DNA of 64,000 nucleotides from Buddleja alternifolia (lineage: Eukaryota; Streptophyta; Magnoliopsida; Lamiales; Scrophulariaceae). The stretch spans positions 23,942,104 to 24,006,103 of the forward strand of contig CM033402.1 in NCBI GenBank assembly GCA_019426215.1. The letters run 5' to 3'. The position numbers and the translations under genes were made by a program. The notes below the pieces were generated by a model, which was not told where the DNA came from, did not search any database, and saw only the letters and a program-made list of their open reading frames with translations. This document shows positions 1 through 11,749 of the stretch, piece after piece. Numbering within the stretch: the first letter of the stretch is position 1; the number at the start of each line of letters is the position of its first letter.

Positions 1-501
1 TTGAACAGATGTTCCTCCAAATCCGTTCCTAAAACTCCACATGAGATGTGGAATAATAGGAAACCGAGTCTTAATCATATTAAGATTTGGGGATGCCCCG
101 CTTATGTCAAGAAGACTAAAGTGGAGAAATTGGAGGCAAGATCCCTAATGGGACATTTCATTGGTTATCCTGAAGATGCCATGGGATTCTTCTTTTACCT
201 GCATGATGATCAAAAAATCATTGTGGCCCTACAAGCTCACTTTCTTGAGGATGAGTTCATCTTGGAAGTGGGCAAAGGTAGGAAAATTGTTCTAGAAGAA
301 CAAAATGAAACTCCCTCAAATACATCTGTTCAAGAACCGAGGCCTGAACCCATAGTAGCACAACCACCACGGAACAAGTGGACAGTTAAAGATTCGCGAG
401 GATTAATAGAACACGCAAAAGGTACGTGTTCTTCGTTTTATGTTAAAATCAACAAAAATCCACAAATTGATCTTGGCTTTGGGAATCCAGATATGTTTTA
501 A
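1..501 (+). pseudogene. Ty1/copia integrase C-terminal fragment
   Basis: An open frame runs in from the left edge and stops at 501. The first ~90 residues match the end of a copia integrase and the linker that follows it: TPHEMWNNRKPSL, then IKIWGCPAYV, then a G-Y-P box (HFIGYPEDAMGFFFYL). Retroviral-type integrases insert element cDNA into the genome. The catalytic core would lie left of the window, and no reverse transcriptase follows, because from about 400 the frame runs into unrelated sequence. The Tork/Ale-like lineage is inferred from the linker style only. It is a dead fragment on the plus strand, opposite to the larger copia relic at 6-13 kb. Confidence 0.75.
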
Positions 502-539
502 ATTCTGTTGCGCATGATACCAGGATTCCCAACATTAAC

Positions 540-1020
540 AACTAGGAATTTTACCATCTAAGTAGATTGGGCTGGAAGTGTACCTAAGGATAGAGGCAGG
601 TAAACTTCTCTGGGCGCCTCTACCACTTCGCCTATGAAACCAGTAAGAGTAGTGTTAACCCCTCAGAGCTATGCATTATCTATCCCGAGCTGAGCAAAGG
701 CGTTGTAGAAAATTATGTTTGCTGAGCTTCCGCTATCTACCAGAATTTTCTTAACCCAAAATTTTGATACAGTGGCCGAGATTACCAAGGCATCATTATG
801 TGAGGGGATGAGGTACTCCAAATCTTGTACTCCAAATTTGATGTTTTGCATGTCCAACTCTACTTGGTTAACTTGATCCATTAGGGGGTCTCTGACAGCA
901 TGTGACCCAGTGGTAGCCCTTAATAAAGATTTTCTAGAGTTCACCGAGTCTCCCCTCGCGGGGCCTCCCAAAATGAATCTAATTACCCAATTTCATGGGG
1001 GGTTATCCATATCAACATCT
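540..1020 (-). pseudogene. Tat-type Ty3 gag-protease fragment
   Basis: Read on the minus strand, this segment begins with a G-G-P-A-R-G-D-S stretch, passes the HNDALVISA box typical of Tat/Ogre-type Ty3 elements, and reaches the retropepsin active site at VDSGSSANIIF. A single stop near 669 interrupts it. The frame beyond (TTLTGFIGEVVEAP, then LPLSLGTLP) still reads as the protease C-terminal half down to about 545. Retropepsins cut the Gag-Pol polyprotein. It may be the displaced continuation of the minus-strand gag at 13252-14587, pushed apart by the elements between them. That link is inference from family and orientation. Confidence 0.65.
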
Positions 1021-1032
1021 ACCTTAAGGGTA

Positions 1033-1242
1033 TTACCCTTGCGTCTCCCTTTTCTTCCACAAGGTCACAAAGGGTCCTGAGGTGCCGTCCCTTACGACTT
1101 GAAGAGGAAAGTTATGGTTTTCAAACAGATAGTCCCAGTTAACCAGAAATCCGGCGTTAACGGTGACTGGTTTTTCAGCACGGGATGTTTTTCCAGTAGC
1201 AGGCTTGGATGTTTTGGAAGATTTTGCAGCTTTGGGTGTCAT
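1033..1242 (-). CDS. Small minus-strand ORF of unknown origin
   Basis: A 69-codon frame starts MTPKAAKSSKTSKPATGK, a Lys/Ser/Thr-rich N-terminus, and continues into VNAGFLVNWDYLFENHNFPL. I do not recognise the product. It lies just upstream, in minus-strand terms, of the Ty3 protease fragment. It could be the first part of a Tat-type gag with the core deleted, or a captured host exon. Upstream sequence resembles a leader with a TATA-like box, which is why this start is listed. No splice junction or homologous domain supports it further. Confidence 0.25.
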   Translation of the reverse strand: MTPKAAKSSKTSKPATGKTSRAEKPVTVNAGFLVNWDYLFENHNFPLQVVRDGTSGPFVTLWKKRETQG

Positions 1243-1420
1243 TGCTTAAAGTTTGAAAGCTTTTTGAGAGAAATATTTGCCTTGGGAAAGATAAAGATTT
1301 GTACAATAGAGAGAATTTGTGAGAGTGATAAAATCTGACTGTAAAGACCTTGAAGGGTTTAAATAGAGGCAAAAATTAATGTTTCAATGGCTACGATGTT
1401 GACACGTGGACAGTCAAAGA
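1243..1420 (-). promoter_or_regulatory. Possible promoter and leader for the 1242 ORF
   Basis: On the minus strand a CTATTTAAACCC box lies near 1360 and is followed by a pyrimidine-rich leader to the ATG at 1242. A G-box-like CCACGTGTCA lies further upstream near 1403. The arrangement is promoter-like, but it could equally be the U3/R part of an unrecognised LTR. Confidence 0.25.
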
Positions 1421-1927
1421 GTTTGAATTTTGAAAGGAGTCAAATCTGATACGTTTTAGGAAAATACGGATGCAAAAAGTGCGGTAAAATAGTTTATCAG
1501 TTACCAAAAAGAGCGAAAATTTGGGATCCGCAGTTACCAAATTAATTGAAAAACGTTTGAAAAGATTTGAAATTTTCAGCGTGAAATACACGCGCCTGAT
1601 AGTACACTAACACGTAATCAGACTCGAGCAGACCTGAACTATCTCAGTTTTAGATAAATATCAATAACCGTTAGTTTGATTTGATAGACACGTGTGGGTA
1701 GTTATCAAATCTAATCTTATATACTTATCCAAATGCCATCCTTTTATCGATGAAAACTATGCATGTTTTTAAAATAATTTTCTTAGCGTTATCGTGGGAA
1801 TTTCTTTAACGCTTAAGACTTTTGAAGAACAACAAGAACAAAAATAAATTTTGTAAAGTTGTGGTAAAGTCAATCGCTTGAATTTTAAATGACAATTTTA
1901 TTTAGAGATTGACTTCGTCATGCATAA

Positions 1928-3589
1928 AGATAAGTGATATATGTTATTTTTACACTAGTTTTCCCCTGTTTATCGACTTAGTTTTAATTGTTTCCTTGAT
2001 AATTTGATCACATATGATATTTTGACCCTTGTTTTCTCATATTTTATAGAATAACATAATATTTGGAGGAAAAGAACAAGGATTGAAGGTAAATCATGCA
2101 TCAAGATACAAATTGTCAGCGCAGTGCTAGAGTTTATGGAATAGATTTCTCTACCCATGTCCAAATTACACACTTCATATACCAATGGAAATATAAGAGG
2201 CAAAGGTACATTTCTTATGTTAAAGACAAAGATCAGATATGTAGGGAAGGAGGTGAAAACGTCATCGGAAGAGACGTCTTACGATGGAGTTTTCTCATTC
2301 AGTGACTTGTGAGACAATTTTATCATCTTTAACGTTTGATTTTGGATTTGGTGTCTTCTTGAAAGTTGTAGATCTTTGTTTTCGAATTCTATAGCAACTT
2401 GAATCAGATTATTCGGACATCGATAGAGAATGTTATACATATTTTACCAAAACTGGCCGGAGCAGCAGAGGATGAACGCCGAGGCGTTCATTCACGAACG
2501 CCGCGGCGTTCACATGCAGTAGCCAACGCCGCGGCGTTTAACCACCAACGCCACGGTGTTCAAGGCGGGGGACTTGGCCTATAAATAGACCATCAGGTCA
2601 TTTGGACGAAAATAAGCCCTAAATACACTCTAAAGATACTTGAGAGCAGCCAAACACCAAAAGGGAGGAGATAAACACTTTGGAAAGAAGATTGAAAGTC
2701 ATAACGTCTCCTTGAAGCCCCGGATTCCCAAGACGACGGAGAATTCAACGAGGGATCAAAATCATCACGATTATTTGGGAGTTTTTACATCTTTATTTCT
2801 TAACTTTGTCCAACTCTCTAATATGATTTGTATGATTCAGATCCGTACTTATGACATGAATATGAGCTAAACTTATTTGATTAAGGCCGTGGCTAGGTCG
2901 TTTGTGTTATTTTGATTGTTCTGGCTTTGGTTTTTATTGGATTAATGTTGGTTTTGGCTATGTATTCAATAGTTGAGCTCAATGCTTTGCTTGTTTGATC
3001 ACCAAGTGATCGATAAAATGCCTAGGTTAGAGATCGAGAGATAATAACCTAGGGAAGATATAAACATTGAATACCCTATAGTTAAACCGACTAGAGATAG
3101 ACTCGGTTTCTTTAGGTGGCTTTCCATTCACATGGGGAATTCTTACACCTTAAATGCATCTTTGTTAAGCCGGATTTTCATATAGAGATATATAGGAAAT
3201 CGTTAACTAAGGTAGGGTTGCTATGCCAAGAGATTGGGTAGTACGTATGTTAGGGAATTTCGCCTTGGCTAAATCCATCTAATAATTCATTAGAACCTTA
3301 ATCACAATCGAAATACATAAATGGTTGAACCATGTGCCTTAATCCCTTCTCTCCATTGGTTTCTCCCTTTGTTTGGTTTGAAGTTGCCTTAGTTTATTTT
3401 CTTCTTTTGATAATTAGTTAAATCAACCTCTTATCGACCAATCTAACTTAGAAAAGAATAATACAGTAGTCTCGGTACTTAGATAGTAGTTTTCCCTATG
3501 GAGACGATAAACCCGGACTTAACGTCCACTTTATTACTACACATGACCAGTACACTTGCTGTGCATACACGTAAGATTCTGTCGTGTCA
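1928..3589 (+). repeat. 5' LTR of an Athila-like element
   Basis: The right end, TCGTGTCA, is followed at once by an Asp-tRNA-type primer site. The LTR start is placed near 1928, where AGATAAGTGATATATG resembles the TGATAAGTCC start of the younger related LTR at 50023. Both LTRs share a leader ending in a 'gagacgata..ac.ccggactta' type motif before the terminal GTGTCA. No matching 3' LTR exists in the window. The exact left end is uncertain by about 10 bases. Confidence 0.65.
2475..2560. repeat. Four spaced copies of a 14-bp CCGCGG palindrome
   Basis: The palindrome AACGCCGCGGCGTT occurs perfectly at 2497 and 2525, and with one or two changes at 2475 and 2547. The spacings are 22, 28 and 22 bases. 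It sits inside an otherwise AT-rich LTR and is far more GC-rich than its surroundings. Confidence 0.85.
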
Positions 3590-3595
3590 AGTTTT

Positions 3596-3613
3596 TGGCG
3601 CCGTTGCCGGGGA
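3596..3613 (+). promoter_or_regulatory. Primer binding site, tRNA-Asp type
   Basis: TGGCGCCGTTGCCGGGGA directly follows the LTR end. It is the tRNA-Asp 3'-end complement used as minus-strand primer site by Athila-type elements. The same sequence follows the 5' LTR of the element at 50023. Confidence 0.8.
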
Positions 3614-3719
3614 CAACCATTTTTATCTAATATTAAGATTCTCTTATTCTCTCTGAGCTTAGATTATTTTGTTTTTAATTTGTTTGTCTTTCTTTGTGCG
3701 AGATTGATCTCATTAGTGC

Positions 3720-4664
3720 ATGACACGTACTAGTGGCATTGGACTAGCGGAGTTGGACCCTAAGATTGAATGCACATTTACTCGAGGGGTAAGACTACAA
3801 AGAGAGACTCAACCACAGCAAGCCATGATGGAGAATCATCCTATTCAAATAGATCCCGCTATCTTAGCAGAAGCGGTGCATCGGGCACTTGCGAATCTTC
3901 GCATCCCTCTAAACCAACCGGAGGCGCCTCCACAACGCCCTTTGAGGGATTACATGATGCCAAACATTCAAGGAGCAGCTGGGCCAATTGTTTTACCACT
4001 TATGGAATCCTATGAGCACACCTACCGTCCTGGTTGGATAAATCATCCAAACTCATCATGTCAAAATAACATGATACATCCCGGTTGGATCAATCATCTG
4101 AGCTCAACATGTCAAAATAACATGATACATCCTGGTTGGATAAATCATCCAAGCTCAACATGTAGTTACAACAATGCTTCAAGATTGGACCATGTCGGTA
4201 GCCTTCCCTCCCAACAACATGATAGTTCCCATCAACAAGAGCCAGTGATGACGTCTACTCTTGAGGACCAGTTGAATACATATTGTGCACAATCACAAGC
4301 TAGCATAAAGAAGATGGAAACTCTTATGAAGGAGATGGAAGCTCGTAGAAAGGAGTCCGAAGCTCATAGTAGGGAAGTGGCTATGCTAGTAGATCAAGCA
4401 ATCCACTTATGGAAGGAGAGAGAGTCATGCACTATAGAGAATAGCACAAAAGAAAGTGAGGCCTCCCTTAATAAAGAAGTTGAACAAGATTTTGATTTAG
4501 GACTACAATGTCTACAATCTTTCTCTGAAGAAGAACCACTTCCCAAATCCATGTGTATCAAAAGAGAGGCGAAAACAACTGAGCATCCACGAATGAAGAA
4601 AGAGATTTTTGAATCCATTTCACGACGTGGCCAAGAAAGAACATTAGAAATCTTCAAGAACTGA
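3720..4664 (+). pseudogene. Athila-like gag with its core domain deleted
   Basis: This 314-codon open frame starts MTRTSGIGLAELDPKIE, matching the start MTRTSQGNLEDFDSEIE of the intact gag at 51759. It also shares RPLRDYM and GAAGPIVLP. At that point the ~300-residue gag core found in the intact relative is missing, and the frame jumps to a PGWINHP motif present three times in tandem. It ends in a coiled-coil-like Lys/Glu-rich tail (residues ~175-310). The frame is open but lacks the capsid-forming region, zinc knuckle and protease. It is called a degenerate non-autonomous relative, not a functional gene. Confidence 0.7.
4029..4181 (+). repeat. 51-bp coding tandem repeat, three copies
   Basis: Units start at 4029, 4080 and 4131 and each encodes a 17-residue PGWINHP...CQNNMIH type block. 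The repeat keeps the frame open. The intact relative has one PGWRNHP block at the equivalent place. Confidence 0.85.
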
Positions 4665-6040
4665 ATGCCACCTACCACCATATCTCTCGAATTCTTAAGA
4701 AACACCATCAATCACCGTAAGGATATAGTGGAGGCAGTTCAAGTCAAAGTATGCAACCTCAATGATTCGTTCGAAACATACATCATGAAATCAGGTGATA
4801 CTACGGAAAAAAGTGAGGAGATCAAAGGATATATAAATCATCTGGAGATTCCACCATTGAGATTGCCAAAGATAAGAATAGGGGAGTTTGAGACAGTTGC
4901 ATACCAGTTGTATCCATCAATTGATGATCCCCCTGCTCTAGAATTTACACTTTACCCTTTGCCTTTCAATTATATATTTATAAAAGAGAATTTGTGCTCA
5001 CTTTTGATTATTCCAGGTTTTATGATAAAGATTGGTGGGGATATGCCATTACGCAATTGGAAAAAGCATAAAAAAACCCGTCCCTACAAAGTTGGCATTG
5101 CTCCTTACAATCCACCACGAGCAATGCAAGGAGTCGAGCTAATGACATTAAACAAACGCTTCTTGGGAGGCAACCCAAGTTTCTTTTATTGCTTTCTTTC
5201 TTTTCTTTTGTGCATTTGTCTTGTTTTCCTCCCACTTGACTCGTTTTGATATGGTTCCCTTTGAGTTTTCTCTCATTCAGGTTTTGATCACGGTTTAATC
5301 CTGGGATATAAGCCCACCACCGTGCTCCCTCCATTTCTCTCCATTTCAGGGTTGTATCGCTTATCCCTCTCACCTTGCATTTATTTCATGAACATTGAGG
5401 ACAATGTTTAATTTAAGTTTGGGGGTATAACCTTGTTGATTTTGAATTCATGAATTGGTGCACCTTTGCATAAGAGCATAATGCATTTGAATATCTCTAC
5501 TCTCTCAAGGTCAAAGACCCTTATTTGTGGTCAACATGTCATATGTTGTGACTTGAAAGCCCTTTTTAGTCATGCTTATGTGAATTTTTTTTGAGGATTT
5601 AAAGCGTTGAACTTTCAATTTTGTTGATTTTGAAGTGTGTATTAATGTTGTGAAGTCATAAAATGATTTAGGCCATCTTTCATTGTCTTTAGCCTTACAT
5701 TTTGGCTTACTCTATATTGCATAATCTCTAGACCTTAATTTGAGCCGTATTGATAAGAATGGAGTGTGCTAAGCACACTAGAAACCACCATTTTAGTCTT
5801 TCTTTCATAAGCCATGACAACCACCTTCTAGCCTAAAAAAAAAAAATGTCTTGCACCCAATCAAAAGAGTTTAGAACTTCATATCATTTGACTTGAATAT
5901 GGGTAGTCACCTTGTTTTGATTTGAATGAATATGAGTTAGATAGTGATGTTTTGGCTATGTTGGCATTTTTGAGGTTTGAAGTATTATGTAAAAAAGGGG
6001 ATGAAATGAAAACTTGAGCAATGGGCTAAATAGTCGAGAG
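4665..6040 (+). mobile_element. Internal downstream part of the Athila-like element
   Basis: This stretch has no convincing gene. It matches the non-coding part of the intact element downstream of gag: GGAGTCGAGCTAATGAC (5132) recurs near 54324, and the GAACTTTCAATTTTGT region near 5608 recurs near 54892. Homology fades near 6040, where copia-derived sequence on the other strand begins. The 3' end and 3' LTR are missing. Confidence 0.65.
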
Positions 6041-6238
6041 ATAAGCGCTAGTGATTAATGCATATGAATTTTTTAAATCATTTTTTATCACAGTCGCTTA
6101 TAAATTGTTATAAGTACAATTTTAAAGTTCCCCTTAAAATTGATGACTTATTTCAGATTTTGTCAAAACGCTTTAGACATAAGCATAAGGTGGATTCTCC
6201 CTAAATTATATGCCTATTTAAATATGATGCTTTATGAT

Positions 6239-6847
6239 TTAAGCGTTCAAATCAATCATACCTAATTCACTTCTCAACGTGAGAAAGTGTTGTTCGTTGA
6301 GCGCTTTGGTGAAGATATCTACCAATTGTTTGTCAGTGCCAATGAAGTGCATAGAGATATCTTTCTTTTGAACATGGTCACGTAAGAAATGGTATCTAAT
6401 GTCAATGTGTTTAGTTCTAGAGTGAAGGACAGGATTTTGAGTCATAGCTAAAGCGCTTTGGTTATCACAATGGATTGGAGTAGGACCTAGGATAATTCCA
6501 TAGTCTTTAAGTTGTTGTCTCATCCAAAGAATTTGTGCACAACAGCTCCCAGCGGCTACATATTCTGCCTCAGCTGTAGAAGTCTCTATGGATTGTTGTT
6601 TCTTACTATGCCACGAAACTAGTCTATCACCTAGAAATTGACATGTACCACTAGTACTTTTCCTATCTATTTTGCATCCTGCAAAATCTGCGTCTGAATA
6701 ACCAATTAGTTCAAAAGGAGAGTCTCGTGGATACCATAAGCCCACATTTTGTGTGCCTTTTAGGTATTTAAGGATTCTCTTGGTAGCATTTAAGTGTGAT
6801 TCTCTAGGATCAGCTAGAAAGCGTGCACACATGCATACCGAAAACAT
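6239..6847 (-). pseudogene. Copia RNase H domain
   Basis: A 202-codon open frame on the minus strand contains the hallmark series YLKGTQNVGLWY, YSDADFAGCKIDRKSTSG, WHSKKQQSIETSTAEAEYVA and KHIDIRYHFLRDHV. This is the complete copia-type RNase H, which degrades the RNA strand during reverse transcription. The active-site Asp (SDAD), Glu (AEAEY) and second Asp (CDNQSA) are retained. It is the best-preserved piece of this otherwise broken element. Confidence 0.85.
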
Positions 6848-7612
6848 AATATCCGGTCTACTAGCGGTAAGATAAAGAAGTTATCCAATGATACCTCTAT
6901 AGTTAGTGATATCAATTTTCTTCCCACTTTCACCTTTATCTAACTTAAGCGTTTGGCTCATTGGAATTTTTGAAGATGATGTATTTTCCATACCAAATTT
7001 CTAAATCATATCTTTTGTATATTTAACTTGGTTTATAAATATTCCATTAGGGAGTTGTTTAACTTGTAATCCTAAGAAGAAAGTTAATTCACCCATCATG
7101 CTCATTTCAAATTGATCTTGCATCATTTTTGAAAATTTCTCACACAATCGCTTATTTGTAGATCCAAATATAATATCATCAACATAAATTTAGACTAAGA
7201 GAATATCTTCATTATGGGTAATTTTAAATAACGTTGTGTCAACGCTGCCTTTTGAAAAGCCTTTACCTATAAGGAAGATAGAGAGAGTGGCATACCATGC
7301 TCTTGGTGCTTGTTTAAGGCCATAGAGTGCCTTATCCAGCTTATAAACCATACTTTTGCCATGGTTGTTGATGAATCCTGGAGGTTGCTCCACATACACT
7401 TCTTTTTGGAGTTTACCATTCAAGAAAGCACTCTTCACGTCTATTTGGTACACGGTGAATTTGTTGAATGCGGCAAACGCTAGGAACATACGAATCGCTT
7501 CAAGACGGGCTACTGGGGTGTATGTCTCATCAAAATCAATTCCCTCTTCTTGACAATAACCCTGATCGATTAGTCTGGCTTTGTTTCTTATAACAATGCC
7601 ATCTTCGTCCAT
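6848..7612 (-). pseudogene. Copia reverse transcriptase, broken
   Basis: From 7612 downwards the frame reads ARLVDQGYCQ-type fingers (seen as ARLIDQGYCQEEGIDFDE), then TPVARLEAIR, VYQIDVKSAFLNG and YGLKQAPRAWY. A stop codon at about 7190 lies just before the intact YVDD catalytic motif. Beyond it several stops and shifts interrupt the palm and connection region. The domain order and spacing fit a complete RT that has decayed. Confidence 0.8.
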
Positions 7613-7771
7613 CTTGTTCCTAAAAACCCATCTAGTTCCAATAACTCCTTGATGAGTTGGCCTTGGTACTAGCGTCCAAACCTTGCTTCTCTCAAATTGG
7701 TTAAGCTCTTCTTACATTGCTTCAACCCAACTTGAATCACTGAGCGCTTCATCCACTTTCTTTGGTTCCAT

Positions 7772-8615
7772 TTAAGATAAGAAACTTGGGAACATGGCCT
7801 CATTAATTGTAGCTGACCCAGTTCTAACAGGTGCTTCCATATCTCCAATTACTAGCTCTGGTGGATGGTCTCTAAGCCATTTACGATCTGGTTGGAAAAG
7901 GTTGAGAGACTCTTGGTCATCAATCGCTTGGTCCCTATTTGTCTCTGACGCAGTCGCTTCATCATTCACAATTCCAGTTTGCTCTTGATGATCATTCTCT
8001 TCATGATCATCAGCGATTCTGACTTTATCATCATTTGTAACCTCATGAGTAACCTTAGGAATAGGCACAAAGATCTTCAATTCCTACATCATCAGGATTA
8101 ACCTTACTCGGTTTTTGGTTAGCATCATCAAACACAACATGAATGGATTCTTCAACCATCGATTTGATCTTATTTAGGATGCAAAAACTCTTTCCATTCT
8201 TGGCATAGCCTAGAAAGATTCCCTCATCCGCTTTAGGATCAAAAGTCTTTAGGATGTGGGATCCATTATTATGAATGAAGCATTTTGAACCAAATACATG
8301 AAAATATGAGACGTTAGGCTTACGTCCCTTCCACAACTCATATGGAGTCTTCTCATGTTGCTTGTTGATCATACACCGATTCTGAGTGTAGCAAGCTGTG
8401 TTGATAGCTTCGGCCCAAAACCTTTGAGGCAGCTTAGACTCTGCAAGCATTGTCCTAGCAGCTTCTTTAAGCGTTCTATTCCGTCGCTCAGCAACTCCAT
8501 TTTGTTGAGGTGTTCTAGGAGCAGAATACTCATGAAGTATTCCAGAATCTGTACAAAACTTCTCAACAAATTGGTTAGTAAATTCAGTTCCTCTATCGCT
8601 TCTAATTCTCGTCAC
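7772..8615 (-). pseudogene. Copia integrase core, C-terminus and linker
   Basis: The frame from 8615 begins inside the integrase core with RIRSDRGTEFTNQ, then the GILHEYSAPRTPQQNGVAER box containing catalytic Asp and Glu positions, FWAEAINTACY, and the TPYELWKGRKPN and GYAKNGKSF linker motifs. A frame change near 8060-8080 leads to an acidic linker ending near 7772. The N-terminal zinc-binding part lies above 8615, behind stop codons. Confidence 0.8.
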
Positions 8616-9058
8616 TTTTAGATCTTTTGAATTTTACAATTGAAGGATTAGCGCTGTGAGCTTGACACTAGTTTCATCTTTGGTCGCTAGAAATTCTACC
8701 CATGTATAGCGAGAGAAATCATCAACGATTACTAGCGAGTATTTTTTACCACTAACACTCATGATTTGAATAGGACCAAACAAATCTAAATGCAATAGCT
8801 CAAGAATTCTAGAAGTAGATAGACATGGTTTCTTCTTAAAAGATTATTTAACTTGTTTACCCATTTGACATGCATCACATAAGCGATTCTTTTGAAAGGA
8901 ACCCTTAGGTAATCCCTCTACAAGATTTAGCGATATTAATTGGGAGATTGCCTTAAAGTTGAGGTGATTCATTTTTCTATGTCATAACCAACCCAATTCA
9001 TTTTGACTTTTAGCAACAAAGCATGTGAGGTTGTTATCAATTGTAGAATCCCAATCCA

Positions 9059-9415
9059 CTAAATACACATTATTTGTTCTTTTCCTCTTAATTTAGTAGA
9101 CTTAGTCTTAGCGTCGTTGACATAGCAGAAGTCGCTTAAAAATTTAACATCAAAGCCTTTATCACAAAATTGACTAATGCTCAACAAATTATGCTTAAGA
9201 CCCTCAACATAATATACATCACTGATCATGATGTTCCCCCTATGCATGATACCTATACCTTTGGTTTTACCTTTGGAGTTATCACAGAATATAACTTGAG
9301 GACCGTTGGTTGTATGATAGTTGATCAAGAGATCCTTTGAGCTAGTCATGTGCCTTGACGATCCACTATCGATGTACCAAACTGAAGTATCGGTGTTGGC
9401 TCTAGGTACCTGCAT
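9059..9415 (-). pseudogene. Copia aspartic protease
   Basis: The minus-strand frame reads VWYIDSGSSRHMTSSKDLL, the D-S-G active site and flanks of a copia protease, followed by FCDNSKG, a GNIMISDVYYVEGLKHNLLS segment and the C-terminal SISQFCDKGF box. The length is normal for the domain. It directly follows the gag frame (end at 9429) with a one-frame shift. Confidence 0.8.
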
Positions 9416-9428
9416 TTAAAGGGCAGTT

Positions 9429-10652
9429 CTAATTCTTCTTAGGTACCCATATTGTTTTGGGTCCTTTAACGTTAGTAGCTTTGGTTTGAATTAAAACTTT
9501 CGGAACCCATATTTGCCTTGTCTTCATTACGGGAAGATTGGCCTTCTTGGGTTTCGATTTGTGTTGTGTGTGCTTTTTAAGTGTATAGTAATATCCTCGG
9601 TTATAATAGTAATCATAATCGTAATCATAGTCATAATAATAATTATCATAGTATCGATAATATGATCTTGACTGTCTTGGATGTTGACGCTGGTATTTCC
9701 TTGGCACTGGCTTGGGTTGCACTTTTGGTGCTGAACGCTTAGCGCTTGATTCACAGTGTTCAGGCTTACCTTTAGCCTTTTGAGCGTTTGGATGAACCCC
9801 TTTTTGTGAATCATTTGCTTTATCCTTACCCTTGCCTGAGTCAGTTGTGGCTTTCTCATTGGGCCTCGTACCGTTGTCGCTAGGTTTATTTAGCGTTTGA
9901 CTTTGTGAACCTTTCTCAACAAAGAGAACACCCTTTTCTTTGTTGTTTGCCGTAACATTAGATTTATTTGGTTGTTTACCGAATTTATTGTATCCTAAAC
10001 CGGTCTTTTCACCATATAATCTAGTTATTTCAGTCACATTATCCAACTTTCTAGAAGCTTTTGATAATGATGAGATGAGCTGCTCTGATTTGGTAAGTCT
10101 TGCGATCAAATCAGCTTCTCTCTTGACTATTATATCAAGATCGCTTTTCAATTGAATAATCTCACTCTCAAGTGATTGGTTCTTCTCAATGCATTGTTGT
10201 TGAACTTTCAACTCTGCTTTGAGCGTTACTTTATCTCTTGTGAGTGATGAGATAATAGCGAGATCATTTTGATATATTTTGGCGGCCTCTTGGCAATCTT
10301 TATAATATTCATTAACTTTGTCAAGTAATTCATCATAAGAAAGAGGATGAGATAATTCATTGGTTACCTCTGGTAGCAATTTGTCAGACGCTTCATCTTC
10401 TCTTGCCATGAGACAGATCAACGCTGAGTCGCTTGTAGGCTCATCATCACTACTTTCATCTGATGATTCCAAGTCCTCTTCAAGTGCGGGAAATGGTTCA
10501 GATTTCGCTAGCAAACCTTGTTGGCGAAGGTTGCTCCTGAATTGGTTTCTATCCACATAGTCTTGCCTTGTGGGCTTAGACACATTTGGATAAGGGCAAT
10601 TTACCTGGTAGTGCCCTGGTTTCCTGCAATTATAACACAAGTTAGTTTTCAT
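9429..10652 (-). pseudogene. Copia gag, zinc-knuckle half
   Basis: This 407-codon frame opens with a CCHC zinc knuckle, CYNCRKPGHYQVNC, that binds element RNA in the Gag particle. It then has an acidic stretch, a coiled-coil region (residues ~110-220), a Lys/Ser-rich basic region, and a Tyr/Asp-rich block (residues ~330-350, YDYDYDYDYYY). The long gag C-terminus past the knuckle suits the Sirevirus lineage. A frameshift near 10650-10810 separates it from the N-terminal half. Confidence 0.75.
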
Positions 10653-10813
10653 TTTTGTTCAGTGGATAATCGCTTTGATCCAACTGGCGCTGAGAGATTC
10701 TATGTAGGCGATGGAGGCGCTTGATATGGAACTGGCGCAACTGGTTGAGGTGCTGAGTACCCTGGCGCTTGATACTGAGGCGCTGGTGTTGGGGGAGGAG
10801 TTTGAAATGAAGT

Positions 10814-11650
10814 TTATCCAATAGGATTTCTCTTTTCATATCTTAGAAATTTCTTGAATTTCTTGACTAATAAGGCCATTTCCTTTTCTTCATTTGATTC
10901 CACTGGTTTAACCTCACTAACCGCTTTACCCTTATTTTTGGTGGTAGCGATTAAAGCTCCTGATTCAGTCGTTGAAGTTGTTGTGTCGCTGACTTCACCT
11001 AATTCGAATTCAAATGCCTTTAACTCTGAAAACACATGTTCTGGAGTAAGAGTCTCCAAAGTTTGTGATTCTCTCATAGCAACTGTCTTGATTAAGTATT
11101 TACTTGGAAGACTTCTGAAAATGTTATTGACCATTTTCTTGTTGGTCAATTATTTGTCTAATGACGCTAACTCGGTAATGAGCAAGGTGAATCTTGCGTC
11201 CAAATGTTCTAGCATCTCACTGGGCTGCATTTAGAAATGCTCGAATCTTTGCATGGCTATGGAGAGCTTGTTCTCCTTCATTTGTGCTGAACCTTCACAC
11301 ACAATGGCCAACTTATCCCATATTTCTTTGGAGGTTTTACATTGCTTGATCTTGTTGAACAATGCATCGTTATCTCCTAGCGCTGAGTAAAGTGCACTTC
11401 ATCCAACATTATCCAGATTAGCTCTTTTTCTATCCTCTGGCGTCCATTCTATCTTAGGTTTCTCGACGTAACCATCTGGAGTAGCCTCAGTCGCTCCAAG
11501 GGCTCGAGTTATAACTTTCATAATCTGAATGGGGCCATCTGTAATCACATCACACATTTCATTATCGCACGAACATAAATATGCGAATGCTCTAAGTTTC
11601 CAAGAATCATAGTTTGATTCTACCAACTTAGGCATTTTGTTAAAAGCCAT
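10814..11650 (-). pseudogene. Copia gag, N-terminal half
   Basis: The gag start is at 11650 (MAFNKMPKLVESNYDSWKLR, the DUF4219/UBN2-type N-terminus). The frame stops at 11399 and resumes in pieces down to 10814, where NNIFRSLPSKYLIKTVAM and ETLTPEHVFSELKAFE identify the UBN2 gag domain. Stops at about 11398 and 11230 inactivate it. Confidence 0.75.
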
Positions 11651-11749
11651 AATGAGATGTTTTAAAGAGAGATTTTAAAAGCGATTAATTAAAAAAATGG
11701 ATCTAAACAAACAGTTACACTCAGAAATGCTTAGGTTTCTACTTCAACC

